From CAZPNX01 sp964518765 (GTDB lineage Bacteria; Edwardsbacteria; AC1; EtOH8), in the NCBI GenBank assembly GCA_964518765.1, contig CAZFJC010000008.1, forward strand, positions 1-64,000: a stretch of DNA of 64,000 nucleotides. Reading direction: 5' to 3'. Below, one piece after another: positions 50,567-59,291 of this stretch (the first letter of the stretch is position 1; each line of letters opens with the position of its first letter). The notes under the pieces were generated by a model, which had not been told where the DNA came from, did not search any database, and saw nothing but the letters and a program-made list of their open reading frames with translations. Made by a program: the position numbers and the translations under genes.

Positions 50567-51736
50567 ATGCCTGTCGAGATCAGGCCGGTGAAAACCGGCC
50601 GCGAACTGAAAAGGTTCGTCGAATTCCCCTTCTCCATTTACCGAGGCAATCCGAACTGGGTGCCTCCTCTTATGCTGGACGAGCTGCACACCCTGAGAAG
50701 TGATAGGAACCCGGCCTTCGGGTACTGCCAGGCCAGGTACTGGATGGCCTGGCGCGACGGGCGGCCGGTGGGCCGCATCGCCGGTATAATCAACACTCGC
50801 TACATCAAGATCTGGGGCAACCGCTACGCCCGCTTCGGCTGGGTGGACTTCGTAAACGACCCCGAGGTGGCCGGGGCACTTTTCAATGCGGCGGAGAGAT
50901 GGGCCAAGGAGCAGGGTATGGACGGCATCCACGGCCCGTTGGGCTTCACCGACATGGACCACGAGGGGATGCTGGTGGAGGGTTTCGAGGAGCTGGGGAC
51001 CCTGGCCGCCATCTACAACCATCCCTACTACCCCAAGCTGGTGGAGTCGCTGGGGTACGTCAAGGACGTGGACTGGGTGGAGTTCGAGGTCAAGGTGCCC
51101 AAACGGATACCAGAGAAGGCGGAGCGGGTGGAGAGGATCGTCATGCAGAAGCTGGGGCTGAGGGTGCTGGAGGCCAGGAGCGCCAAGCAGATGCTGCCCT
51201 ATGCCCGCGAGATGTTTCAGGTGCTCAACGCCGCCTTCGCCAAAATCTATGCCTTCGTGCCCCTCGACGACCGGCAGATCGAGATGTATACCAAGCAGTA
51301 CTTTTCGTTCATCAGGCCGGACTACACCAAGCTCATTCTCGACGACCAAGGCCGGGTGGCCGCCTTCGTCATAGGCATGCCCTCGCTATCCCGTGCCCTG
51401 CAGAGGGCCGGGGGCCGGCTGCTGCCCTTCGGCTTCATCCACCTGCTCCTGGCCATGAGGAAGCCTAAGCAGCTGGACCTTTACCTGGGTGCGGTGAGGC
51501 CCGACCTGCAGGGCAGGGGGGCCGACGCCCTGCTGATGACCGAGATGGCACGCTCGGCCATCAGGAAAGGTATCGTCACCGCCGAAACCAACATCGAGCT
51601 GGAGGACAACGTCCGGGTGCAGAGCCACTGGAAGTACTTCGAGGCCAGGCAGCACAAAAGGCGGCGGTGCTATATCAAGCGATGGGGGGCAGGGGGTGAA
51701 ACCGCAAGGGCCGCAGACAGTAATCAATCCGTTTAG
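50567..51736 (+). CDS. GNAT-fold acetyltransferase-like protein (two half-domains)
   Basis: The 389-aa protein begins VEIRPVKTGRELKRFVEFP and has a GNAT-like N-terminal half (YWMAWRDGRPVGRIAGI). A second half has a better acetyl-CoA loop (VRPDLQGRGADALLM, about 305-320). It resembles the bacterial 'GNAT, N-acetyltransferase' family found near lipid genes. Substrate is unknown. The only obvious gene context is the membrane protease upstream. I am sure of the fold class, not of catalysis. Confidence 0.7.
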   Translation: MPVEIRPVKTGRELKRFVEFPFSIYRGNPNWVPPLMLDELHTLRSDRNPAFGYCQARYWMAWRDGRPVGRIAGIINTRYIKIWGNRYARFGWVDFVNDPEVAGALFNAAERWAKEQGMDGIHGPLGFTDMDHEGMLVEGFEELGTLAAIYNHPYYPKLVESLGYVKDVDWVEFEVKVPKRIPEKAERVERIVMQKLGLRVLEARSAKQMLPYAREMFQVLNAAFAKIYAFVPLDDRQIEMYTKQYFSFIRPDYTKLILDDQGRVAAFVIGMPSLSRALQRAGGRLLPFGFIHLLLAMRKPKQLDLYLGAVRPDLQGRGADALLMTEMARSAIRKGIVTAETNIELEDNVRVQSHWKYFEARQHKRRRCYIKRWGAGGETARAADSNQSV

Positions 51737-52222
51737 CGTTGGCCGCGGTTAAGGTATAATCCATTTTGAAATGCAACACGGGCAGCTTAGAGGGGTGATT
51801 GGTAATCCGGGCAGCATGGGCCTGTTATTGATGGGCGACTTAACCTGTTTGGCCTGAGGGCCGCTGTTATGCTCTGGTGCTGGGCGTATTCGGTCCCATT
51901 CTCCAGGATGATGGTTCTCCGGGCCGTTGAGGGCAAAGTCGGTCAATCCGATGCACGCCGGCAAAGGGGTCCGGGGGCGCCGAGCGACTGGGGGAGGGGC
52001 CGAAAGCGGAAGCGAAGGCTATTCCCAGCCCAAACCTTGCACCAACTGATGATGATTAATGCCGTAAAACCTGATTATTGTATTGAGCCCTGCGCCCCCG
52101 GCCTGAGCCTGCCGAAGAGTGACTCTTCGGCCCATTGAGGGCAGTCAGAAACGGCAGATAGCTTTACCCGAAAAGACAGGATAGTCAAAAATTAAAAGTT
52201 CTATCGAAGGAGATTCATCAAC
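51737..52222. other. Intergenic stretch, no supported gene
   Basis: The 486 bases contain an isolated TATAAT (51755-51760) with a poor -35 and short palindromes. A perfect hairpin, CCGAAGAGT-g-ACTCTTCGG (52112-52130), has the dispersed cctgagcctgccgaag repeat core on its left side. A frame of 89 codons (51869-52138) is not convincing by codon use. The region may be a decayed gene or repeat-rich spacer. Confidence 0.6.
52112..52130 (+). terminator. Hairpin of the GCCGAAG repeat type, possible terminator
   Basis: A 9-bp perfect stem with a one-base loop (52112-52120 and 52122-52130) has no U-tract. It adjoins the repeat core at 52102-52117, related to the element at 11430. Confidence 0.4.
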
Positions 52223-52435
52223 ATGGAATGTTGGCATTGCGAACGCCCGGCCAACGCAGTCTGTAGCTTCTGCGGGCGGTCGGTGTGCAAGGAGCACGCC
52301 AAAACCCTGCCGTCCATCCTGGCCATGTACCGCGATAAAGGGAACAAGCTCAAGGGCCTGGCGGTATCCGACGCCGTCTTCTGCGGCATCTGCCATCCCA
52401 AGGACGAACCGGTGGATTTGGATGATATCGGGTGA
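52223..52435 (+). CDS. Small B-box/LIM-like zinc-finger protein (70 aa)
   Basis: It starts MECWHCERPANAVCSFCGRSVCKEHAK, with paired CxxC and C/H ligands of a B-box-like finger, and has a second CxxC in FCGICHPKDE. It is therefore a zinc protein, likely cytoplasmic, of unknown partner. The ribosome site AAGGAG precedes the ATG at the right distance. It is followed within 60 bases by a possibly related small gene. Confidence 0.75.
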   Translation: MECWHCERPANAVCSFCGRSVCKEHAKTLPSILAMYRDKGNKLKGLAVSDAVFCGICHPKDEPVDLDDIG

Positions 52436-52491
52436 GGGCGCAGTAACGCAGTAATGTTATAGGTATGAACGTCCGATGTTAATACGTCCGC

Positions 52492-52920
52492 ATGTCTAAA
52501 AAAGCCGTCTACAACCTGCTGACCCGGGCCTTCCTGGATCCCGGCTTCCGGTTGGAGCTGGAGCGTGACATCTTGGGCTCGGCGGCCAGGCTGGGGCTGG
52601 AGCTGACCTCTGCCGAGGCCGAGGAGGTGAGGCGGTCATTGGGCGAGGACGGCGGCGCGGCCACCGGCCTCGACCAGCGCATCTCCAAGAGCGGGGTGTC
52701 GCTTTCCCCTCAGGCCATGCTCAGGCAGAAGGGCGGTGCCGTCAGGGCGGAGCTGAGGGTAGAGAGCCTGCGGAACGAGGTGCGCCGGCAGCTGCTAACT
52801 CTCAGGCTGGGGCCGGGGCAGGAGGACAAGGTCCAGTTGGTGGCCGGCAAGGGCGAAAGCATGATCTTTGCCGGGGAATACGATCCTGATGAGCCGGACT
52901 ACGAGGTGGAGAGGGGATGA
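52492..52920 (+). CDS. Small protein with RiPP-leader-like (Os1348/NHLP-type) N-terminus
   Basis: In the 142-aa protein the first ~50 residues (AVYNLLTRAFLDPGFRLELE, then AARLGLELTSAEAEEVRR) resemble the Nif11/Os1348-like leader helix (AVexlLgRALtDpeFRarLlaD...GLeLTpEE). The remainder (QKGGAVRAELRVES, GQEDKVQLVAGKGES) is not Cys/Ser-rich, so it is not an obvious modified core. It may be a leader-domain-only or a structural relative. No modification enzyme is adjacent. No clear Shine-Dalgarno. Confidence 0.5.
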   Translation: MSKKAVYNLLTRAFLDPGFRLELERDILGSAARLGLELTSAEAEEVRRSLGEDGGAATGLDQRISKSGVSLSPQAMLRQKGGAVRAELRVESLRNEVRRQLLTLRLGPGQEDKVQLVAGKGESMIFAGEYDPDEPDYEVERG

Positions 52921-52947
52921 TTTTTCTGTGGACTTCCGATTCGGGTC

Positions 52948-52956
52948 TGATATGAT
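52948..52956 (+). promoter_or_regulatory. Extended -10 promoter before the giant secreted protein
   Basis: TGATATGAT (TG at 52948-52949, TATGAT at 52951-52956) is an extended -10; the -35 region is poor. It lies 48 bases before the start at 53004. Confidence 0.4.
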
Positions 52957-53003
52957 TAATAAAGTTGTTTGTCATTCATTTTCCATAAAGCATGGGGGGC
53001 GGA

Positions 53004-56000
53004 ATGAAAAGAAACGCAGCGTTTGTCCTTACGGTCTTGCTGCTGGCCATGCCGGCGGCGGCCAGGTATGGCGTCAAGAAAACGATCCCGTTGGGCGCCA
53101 CTGGCACCTACCCGCACTCGCTGGCATTCAATCCTATACACAACAAGGTCTATTGTTCCAACACCGGCAGCGGGAGCATATCGGTTATCGACGCCTTCCT
53201 GGATTCTTTGCTGGCCAACGTTCCCGTCATCCAGCCCGGCGAGATGGTCTACGCCCAAGGCTCGGACCGGCTTTTCGTCCACGATATTAATACCGAGCTG
53301 TGGGCCTTAAGCGGCTCGGGCGATTCCGTCGAGGCCTTCACTTCGTTTGGCCAGGGTTGGTGCGAGCTGGCCTATAACCCGCTCCAGGATAGGCTATACG
53401 TCTCGAATGGCACCGACGGCCTGGCCTTCTTCACCAGCAGCACCCTGGCCTACCTGGGGTCCAATGCCGCGGTCAACGGCAACGTATTTTTCGCCGAGCC
53501 GCTCCAGAAGCTCTATGGGGTGGCCGGCCTGCAGGTATATGTGCTCGACGGCGCCAGCAACGCGGTCATCGACAGCTTCGCCGTCACCGGCATCGAGGGC
53601 AACAGCCTTTTCGCCTACAACCCGGCCGTCCAGAAGCTCTACGTGACCACGGCCCAGGGCGACCTCTGCGTTGTCAACGCCCTGAACGACGATGTCATCA
53701 CCATGCTGCCGCTGGGAGCGTCCCCGGTCGGAATGGCCTACTGCCCGCTGAACAACGCTGTCTACGCGGCACTGGGAAACGGGGAACTGGTCGAGGTGCT
53801 TCCGGACGAAATGTACAACGTCTTCAGCACGGGGAGCATCCAGCTGGCAGGCGTCGTCTACAATCCGGTCGACTCCCTTATTTACACCATGGACTACATC
53901 ATGTCGAAGGGGCCGAACATGATGATGCTGTTCGACCCTTCGACCCAGACCTTCCGCGACAGCGTCATCATAAGCGGCTCCAACATGTACACCAACCTGG
54001 TGGCCGACAACCAGGGTGACGTATACACGGCCGATTACATGCAGGACCAGGCCTACGCCGTGGGCCGGGTGCCCAACACCGCCTGGCGATCGAACCCCAT
54101 GGGCGGATATGGAAGCTGGCACATTTTCGGGGATTGGGAGGTGTACGACAGCCTGGCCGGCTGGATACCGAATCCTTACGGCACGACTCCCTCGGCAACC
54201 GACAGCATTATCCTGATACAGGCAGGGGACACCATGGCGGTGGACGGTGACATCACGGTGGACGAGTTGAGCGTCGACGGGATGTTGCTGCACAACGGCG
54301 GGCAGATCGCCGTCAACAACGGGCCGGGGGTGGATATACTAGTCAACGGGACTTTTAGCCAGGGCATGGGCACATATTTCAACCAGATGCCGGGCAGCCA
54401 GTGGGCCTATGGGCCGGGAGCCAAGCACGAGTTCATGGGCGGCGACGTCGATCCTTTGCCAATCGCTTTCTGGGACAGTACCTCGACCCTACACGTGGTC
54501 TCGGTCGGCCTGGCCACCAGCTTCGCCGGCGGCACCGGCGGACAGCAGTTCGGGGACATTCTATGGTCGGCCCCGACCGTGGGCACCTTCACCCTGGCGT
54601 CCGGCCCCGGCTTCGGCTGCCGGGACCTGCAGATCGACACCGGCAGCGTCGAGATATGCTCCAGCGTCAATTCCAAGGTGACGGTCAACAACTACACCCA
54701 GAATAACGGCTCGGTTTGGGTTCGGACCATCCCGGGGGCGGAGCTGGAGGTGGCCGGGGACTACCGCCTCAATGGCGGCGTCTTCCAAATGGGCGGGGCC
54801 GGCGGTGGCGACACCCTGCGTCTGAGGGGGAGCCTGCACCACAACGCCGGCTACATGTACGGGTACCTGACGGTCAATTCGGCCAATGTGATCTTCGACG
54901 GCGACGCCGAGCAATCATACGCTTTCAACGAGCTGCTGGCCCACACCTCAGAGCGGATAGAGTACCGGGTCATGCCCGGCAGCTTTCTGTACGTCGGGAG
55001 CAACCTGGGCGCAGGAAATCCCGGGACCTTCACCCTGAGCCCGGGGGCGGTGCTGGGTTCGGCCGATATCCTGGGCTTCTGGCAGACGGCCGACTCGGGG
55101 GCCATCCGCTGCACCGGGGGTAGGACCTACGGGCCTGGCGCCGGCTTCGTCTTCGGCGGGGGGGCGGGCCCCGGGGTGTCGGGCGATGCCGTGGCCGGCA
55201 ACGTCAGCATGATCCGGGCCGCCAATCCACTGGGGACAACGCTCACGGCCAGCGTCACCCTGTCCGACAGCCTGTTGCTGGAAGGACCCCTGGCCACCGG
55301 AACCGACACCATCTTTCTGGGCGCCGGGGCCAGCACCTCGATGCTCGGCGGGCAGGTTGAGGGAAACCTGGCCAAGTACTTCCCAGCAGGCTCGGAATAC
55401 AGAGATTTCGAGGTGGGGACGGCCGGAGGGCAGTACTCCCCGGTCGGGCTGCAGCTCTATAACTCGACCCAGCCAGGCTACGTCACCGTCAGCGCCCAGT
55501 CCGGACCGCATCCGATGGTTGACAGCATGGACCAGTGTCTGCGGCGATATTGGCGGATCTCGGCCCCGGGGATAGGCTTCGACAACAGCCAGCTGACGCT
55601 TAATTACCTGCCTGGGGATTTCAATTCGGCCTTTTTCGAGGCCCTCCACGAGAGCGCCATGGCGGCCGGACGCTACGGCAACGGGGCCGTCCCGGGATGG
55701 ACCCTGCCAGCTGTCCTGGGCCGGATGTACAACGGGCCGTCCGACGGCGGGTCCATAACCCTGGCGGGCGGAAGCAGCTTCGACGACTCGCCGGAGTTTA
55801 CCACCGGCCGGGACGCCTCATCGATACACGCCATACAGGACACCGTGCCGCCGGCTCCGCCCGAGAGCCTTCAGATATACGGTTTCAATCCGTCCTACTG
55901 GCTGAGCGGATTGACCACCAGCGTGCCTGTGGGTTGGATCAACCCGTACGACTCCACCGGCATCGCCCGGGCATTCTACAAAACATACACACCTCCCTCA

Positions 56001-58400
56001 GGCCCCTTGGACCTCACCGACAGTATCCTGGTGGTCGGCGGGGCGCGGGACACCTTCTGGCTGCCGGTGGACACACTAAACGGTACCATGCCGGTCTATC
56101 TGTGGCTACGCGACGGGGCCGGGAACTCAAGCTATATAAACACCGGCTCAATAATCGCCCGCCGGGATACGGTGGCCCCGGCCGGCGCCGCGGTCAAGCC
56201 TTTCCCCACGGACACCAGCCATGCCGTGAACTTCGCGGTCAACTGGAGCCCAGGATCGGACTCCCTATCCGGCATCCAGGCCTGGCGGGTCCTATCCCGG
56301 ATCGACACCAGCGCCGCCTGGGACACCCTGGCGCCATTCACCAACGACACTAGCATTGCCTTCAGCGGGGCCTTGGTCGGCCACCGCTATTACTTCGAGG
56401 CGGCGGCATGCGACTCGGCCTACAACTGGGAGCTGTTGACCGGAACACCCGAGGCCTCCATTTTCGTGGCCCAGCCCGAAGGCGACACTATTCCACCATA
56501 CATTGTCTCCACTTTCCCGGCCAACGGGGCAACCGGGGTGGCAACGGATGCGGCAGTTAGCATCCAGTTCTCCGAGCCTATTCGGGCCTCGCTGTTCTCC
56601 TATAGTTTCGAACCGGCCGTCGGGGGACTGTCCGCCAATTGGTCGGCCGACTCGACCTCGGTCAACATCGGACACGATCCCTTGGCACCGATGACCTCGT
56701 ATCTTGTTAGCATCGCCGCCGCCCCGGATACCATGGGTCTACCGCTTAACGGCCCCAGCAGCTTCAGTTTCACCACCGTCTCCCTGGCGGATACGGTGAC
56801 TCCTTATATCGTTTCGGCCAGCCCGGCCGACGGCGACACCGGGGTGGTGGTGAGCGCGCCGGTGACGGTGACCTTCTCCGAGCCGGTGGATACGCTGTCC
56901 CTGCGATTTACCTGCTCGCCGGATCCGGGCTCGTGGTCCCAGACCTGGAGTGGCGCCCAGACGGCGGTGCTGGGGCATGCGCCTTTCGCCATAGGCACGT
57001 CTTACACTTTTTCGGTTGACTCGGTGGCCGATCCGGCCGGGAACACTTTAGACACGTTAGCGGCACCCAACCTGCCCTGGTCCTTCGCCACCGTCGCACC
57101 GGCCACCATGGCCACCAGCTGGGGGGGCGGCGCCTGGCGGCTGTGGTCGGTGCCGATGATGCCGCAGGACACCTCTAGCTTGGCCACCCTGGGGGACGAT
57201 CTGGGCGCTTACTCGGACACCACCTGGCGGATGCTGGGCTACAAGCCGAACTTTGGCTATATCGATCACCCTGCGTTGGCTTCAGGCTATGGCTATTGGC
57301 TGGCCTCGATCCGGGGGGCCACCATCGACGTCCAGGGGGCGCGGCTCTCGGGCATGCAGACCGTAGCCCTGGACAGCGGGTGGAACATGGTAGGCGACCC
57401 GTTCGACTTTCCGGTCAGCCTGGCCGGCCTGAAGGTGCGGTGGAACGACGGATCCGGGCACGAGCTGCCCTTCGGAGACTCCCTGGTCAACGCGGTGCTA
57501 AGGCAGTGGATGTGGCAGTATGTGGATAATTCGGCCGACCTGGTCAACAACGGCTATTGGGACTCCCTGGACCCGGCAAGGGCCACCGATTCGATCAGAC
57601 CCTGGCAGGGCTATGCCGTCTATGCGACGCGCTCCTGCACCCTGGTGGTGGAGCCCGAGTTCAAGACAGGCGTGGGGACGCGCCCCGGGCGTGAGATATT
57701 ATGGCAGCTGGAGCTCTCAGCCTTCATGGGCGCCTGGGCGGACAGAGGGCTGAAGATCGGAGTCTCTCCCCAGGCCGCACAGGGGTACGATAGGCTGGAC
57801 ACCGAGAAGCCGCCGCTGGCGGGCGACCGGCTGGCGGTGCATCTGCCGCACCACGACTGGGGGCAGGGCCCGTGCCACAGCTACATGAGGGACTTCCGCC
57901 CCCCCGGGTCGGAGCAGCGGTGGGAGATCAGGGTGGACGCCGCCGAACGCTTGCCGGTGGCGGTCGATATCACGTTGGAGGGGGGGCTCGATCCCCAGTA
58001 CCATCTTTATATAGTGAACAAAAGGCTGGGGCAGGCACAGGAGGTTTCGGGCAGCGGACGGGTGGTCCTGGACGGCGGCGGGGAGCTGGAGGTCGTCTAT
58101 ACCCGCCGCGGCCTGGCCGAGCTCGATCTCCAGCCCCTTTCTTTCGGGCTGACCAGGATACATCCCAACCCGTTCCGCGGCCGGGCGGTGGTCGACTACC
58201 AGATGGAACGGCCGGGCAGGGTCAGCCTCAGGGTCTACAACTCACTGGGACAGCTGGCGGCGGTGTTGGTCGACGGCCACCGGGAGGCAGGTTTCCATGC
58301 CGCGGTCTGGGACGGCCGCCGGGCGGCGGCTGGTGTTTACCTGGTGAGGCTGGAGTCCGAGGGGCGGACCATGGTCACCAAGACGGTCAAGCTGAGATAG
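53004..58400 (+). CDS. Giant secreted protein: YncE-like propeller, beta-helix/Ig (Big_5) domains, sorting tail
   Basis: The 1798-aa protein starts at ATG 53004 behind GGGGGGCGG; an ATG at 52992 lies inside that site. A signal peptide (1-21) is followed by a YncE-like repeat propeller (about 25-330, repeats such as YNPVDSLIYTMDY). Long beta-rich repeats run to about 900. Two Big_5-type Ig domains open with PPYIVSTFPANGATGV (about 1160) and TPYIVSASPADGDTGV (about 1265). Residues 1370-1550 hold a WRLWSVPMMP/GYWL domain, and the last ~75 residues are the FlgD/type-A tail (HPNPFRGRAVVDY to VTKTVKLR). Likely cell-surface or extracellular, adhesin-like; no catalytic motif is seen. Confidence 0.85.
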   Translation: MKRNAAFVLTVLLLAMPAAARYGVKKTIPLGATGTYPHSLAFNPIHNKVYCSNTGSGSISVIDAFLDSLLANVPVIQPGEMVYAQGSDRLFVHDINTELWALSGSGDSVEAFTSFGQGWCELAYNPLQDRLYVSNGTDGLAFFTSSTLAYLGSNAAVNGNVFFAEPLQKLYGVAGLQVYVLDGASNAVIDSFAVTGIEGNSLFAYNPAVQKLYVTTAQGDLCVVNALNDDVITMLPLGASPVGMAYCPLNNAVYAALGNGELVEVLPDEMYNVFSTGSIQLAGVVYNPVDSLIYTMDYIMSKGPNMMMLFDPSTQTFRDSVIISGSNMYTNLVADNQGDVYTADYMQDQAYAVGRVPNTAWRSNPMGGYGSWHIFGDWEVYDSLAGWIPNPYGTTPSATDSIILIQAGDTMAVDGDITVDELSVDGMLLHNGGQIAVNNGPGVDILVNGTFSQGMGTYFNQMPGSQWAYGPGAKHEFMGGDVDPLPIAFWDSTSTLHVVSVGLATSFAGGTGGQQFGDILWSAPTVGTFTLASGPGFGCRDLQIDTGSVEICSSVNSKVTVNNYTQNNGSVWVRTIPGAELEVAGDYRLNGGVFQMGGAGGGDTLRLRGSLHHNAGYMYGYLTVNSANVIFDGDAEQSYAFNELLAHTSERIEYRVMPGSFLYVGSNLGAGNPGTFTLSPGAVLGSADILGFWQTADSGAIRCTGGRTYGPGAGFVFGGGAGPGVSGDAVAGNVSMIRAANPLGTTLTASVTLSDSLLLEGPLATGTDTIFLGAGASTSMLGGQVEGNLAKYFPAGSEYRDFEVGTAGGQYSPVGLQLYNSTQPGYVTVSAQSGPHPMVDSMDQCLRRYWRISAPGIGFDNSQLTLNYLPGDFNSAFFEALHESAMAAGRYGNGAVPGWTLPAVLGRMYNGPSDGGSITLAGGSSFDDSPEFTTGRDASSIHAIQDTVPPAPPESLQIYGFNPSYWLSGLTTSVPVGWINPYDSTGIARAFYKTYTPPSGPLDLTDSILVVGGARDTFWLPVDTLNGTMPVYLWLRDGAGNSSYINTGSIIARRDTVAPAGAAVKPFPTDTSHAVNFAVNWSPGSDSLSGIQAWRVLSRIDTSAAWDTLAPFTNDTSIAFSGALVGHRYYFEAAACDSAYNWELLTGTPEASIFVAQPEGDTIPPYIVSTFPANGATGVATDAAVSIQFSEPIRASLFSYSFEPAVGGLSANWSADSTSVNIGHDPLAPMTSYLVSIAAAPDTMGLPLNGPSSFSFTTVSLADTVTPYIVSASPADGDTGVVVSAPVTVTFSEPVDTLSLRFTCSPDPGSWSQTWSGAQTAVLGHAPFAIGTSYTFSVDSVADPAGNTLDTLAAPNLPWSFATVAPATMATSWGGGAWRLWSVPMMPQDTSSLATLGDDLGAYSDTTWRMLGYKPNFGYIDHPALASGYGYWLASIRGATIDVQGARLSGMQTVALDSGWNMVGDPFDFPVSLAGLKVRWNDGSGHELPFGDSLVNAVLRQWMWQYVDNSADLVNNGYWDSLDPARATDSIRPWQGYAVYATRSCTLVVEPEFKTGVGTRPGREILWQLELSAFMGAWADRGLKIGVSPQAAQGYDRLDTEKPPLAGDRLAVHLPHHDWGQGPCHSYMRDFRPPGSEQRWEIRVDAAERLPVAVDITLEGGLDPQYHLYIVNKRLGQAQEVSGSGRVVLDGGGELEVVYTRRGLAELDLQPLSFGLTRIHPNPFRGRAVVDYQMERPGRVSLRVYNSLGQLAAVLVDGHREAGFHAAVWDGRRAAAGVYLVRLESEGRTMVTKTVKLR

Positions 58401-58416
58401 AAAGGAGGGTATGAAG

Positions 58417-59232
58417 ATGAAGCCAATTCTATCATTAATGCTGGCGGCCCTCCATCTGGCCTGGACCACCGCGGCCTTCGGGGCCTTCCGGCCGGTCGAG
58501 GCCAGGATCGTCTATCTGAAGGGCAAGGTCGAGGTTCAGAAGGTAGGCTCCCTGTCCTGGAGCCCGGCGGCCGTCAAGATGACATTGGGCTCCGGGGACA
58601 AGGTGGCCACCGAGGACGGGACCGAGCTGGAGATCAAGCTGGACGACGGCAGTGTGCTCAAAATGCGGGATAAGGGCCTGCTGGCCATCGATCGTATGGA
58701 GAAACAAAAAAAGCCCCTGACCACCATCACCTCGCTCCAGGCCGTCTCCGGCAAAATACTGGGATGCATCCGCAAGCTGTCCTCCAGGGAGTCCAGGTTC
58801 GACATAACCACGCCCACGGCCGTGGCCGGCATCCGGGGCACGGTGTTCGCCGTCTTCGTCGAGGGCGACTCCACCGAGCTGGACGTGGTCCAGGGCCAGG
58901 TGGCGGTGGCCGGGCAGAAGGGAGGGGAGGTGCTGGTGGGCGAGAAGCAGAGCACGGTCGTCGCCAGGGGCGACTCGGCCCGAAGCCCGGTCCCCTTGGC
59001 CGCGGCCAAGCTGGCCTTCATCATGATGTGGGGCGGGGCGGCCGTCAAGATCGGTTCCATGGGGGCGGCGGCGGCCGGGGCTTGGTACACCTCGACCGCG
59101 GCCATCGTGGGCGGGGCGGCGGCGGTAGCGGTGGGAACGGCGGCGGCCATCATCATCTCCGGGGGCGGGGATGAGCCGCCGGGGCCGACGCCGGCCGCAA
59201 GGATACCCGGGCCTCCGGGCTGGCCGCAGTGA
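58417..59232 (+). CDS. FecR-domain secreted/surface protein
   Basis: The 271-aa protein has a signal peptide (about 1-22) then a FecR domain (about 30-190): ARIVYLKGKVEVQKVGSLSW, KLDDGSVLKMRD and PTAVAGIRGTVFAVFVEG. Residues 195-245 are a very hydrophobic Ala/Gly-rich region (TAAIVGGAAAVAVGTAAAII), probably one or two membrane helices. A Pro-rich tail follows. FecR domains usually sense or bind peptidoglycan or polymers. The ATG at 58417 fits the AAAGGAGGG site (7-base spacing) better than that at 58411. It lies 16 bases after the giant protein, suggesting one transcript. Confidence 0.85.
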   Translation: MKPILSLMLAALHLAWTTAAFGAFRPVEARIVYLKGKVEVQKVGSLSWSPAAVKMTLGSGDKVATEDGTELEIKLDDGSVLKMRDKGLLAIDRMEKQKKPLTTITSLQAVSGKILGCIRKLSSRESRFDITTPTAVAGIRGTVFAVFVEGDSTELDVVQGQVAVAGQKGGEVLVGEKQSTVVARGDSARSPVPLAAAKLAFIMMWGGAAVKIGSMGAAAAGAWYTSTAAIVGGAAAVAVGTAAAIIISGGGDEPPGPTPAARIPGPPGWPQ

Positions 59233-59291
59233 GGCCAAGCTATATAAACAACTATCAGAATATAGTAAACGATTGACCTAAAGAGGACAAC

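Noticed and set aside
51869..52138. 89-codon frame in the gap after the GNAT gene
   Set aside because: No ribosome site, no recognised pattern and overlap with a palindromic repeat.
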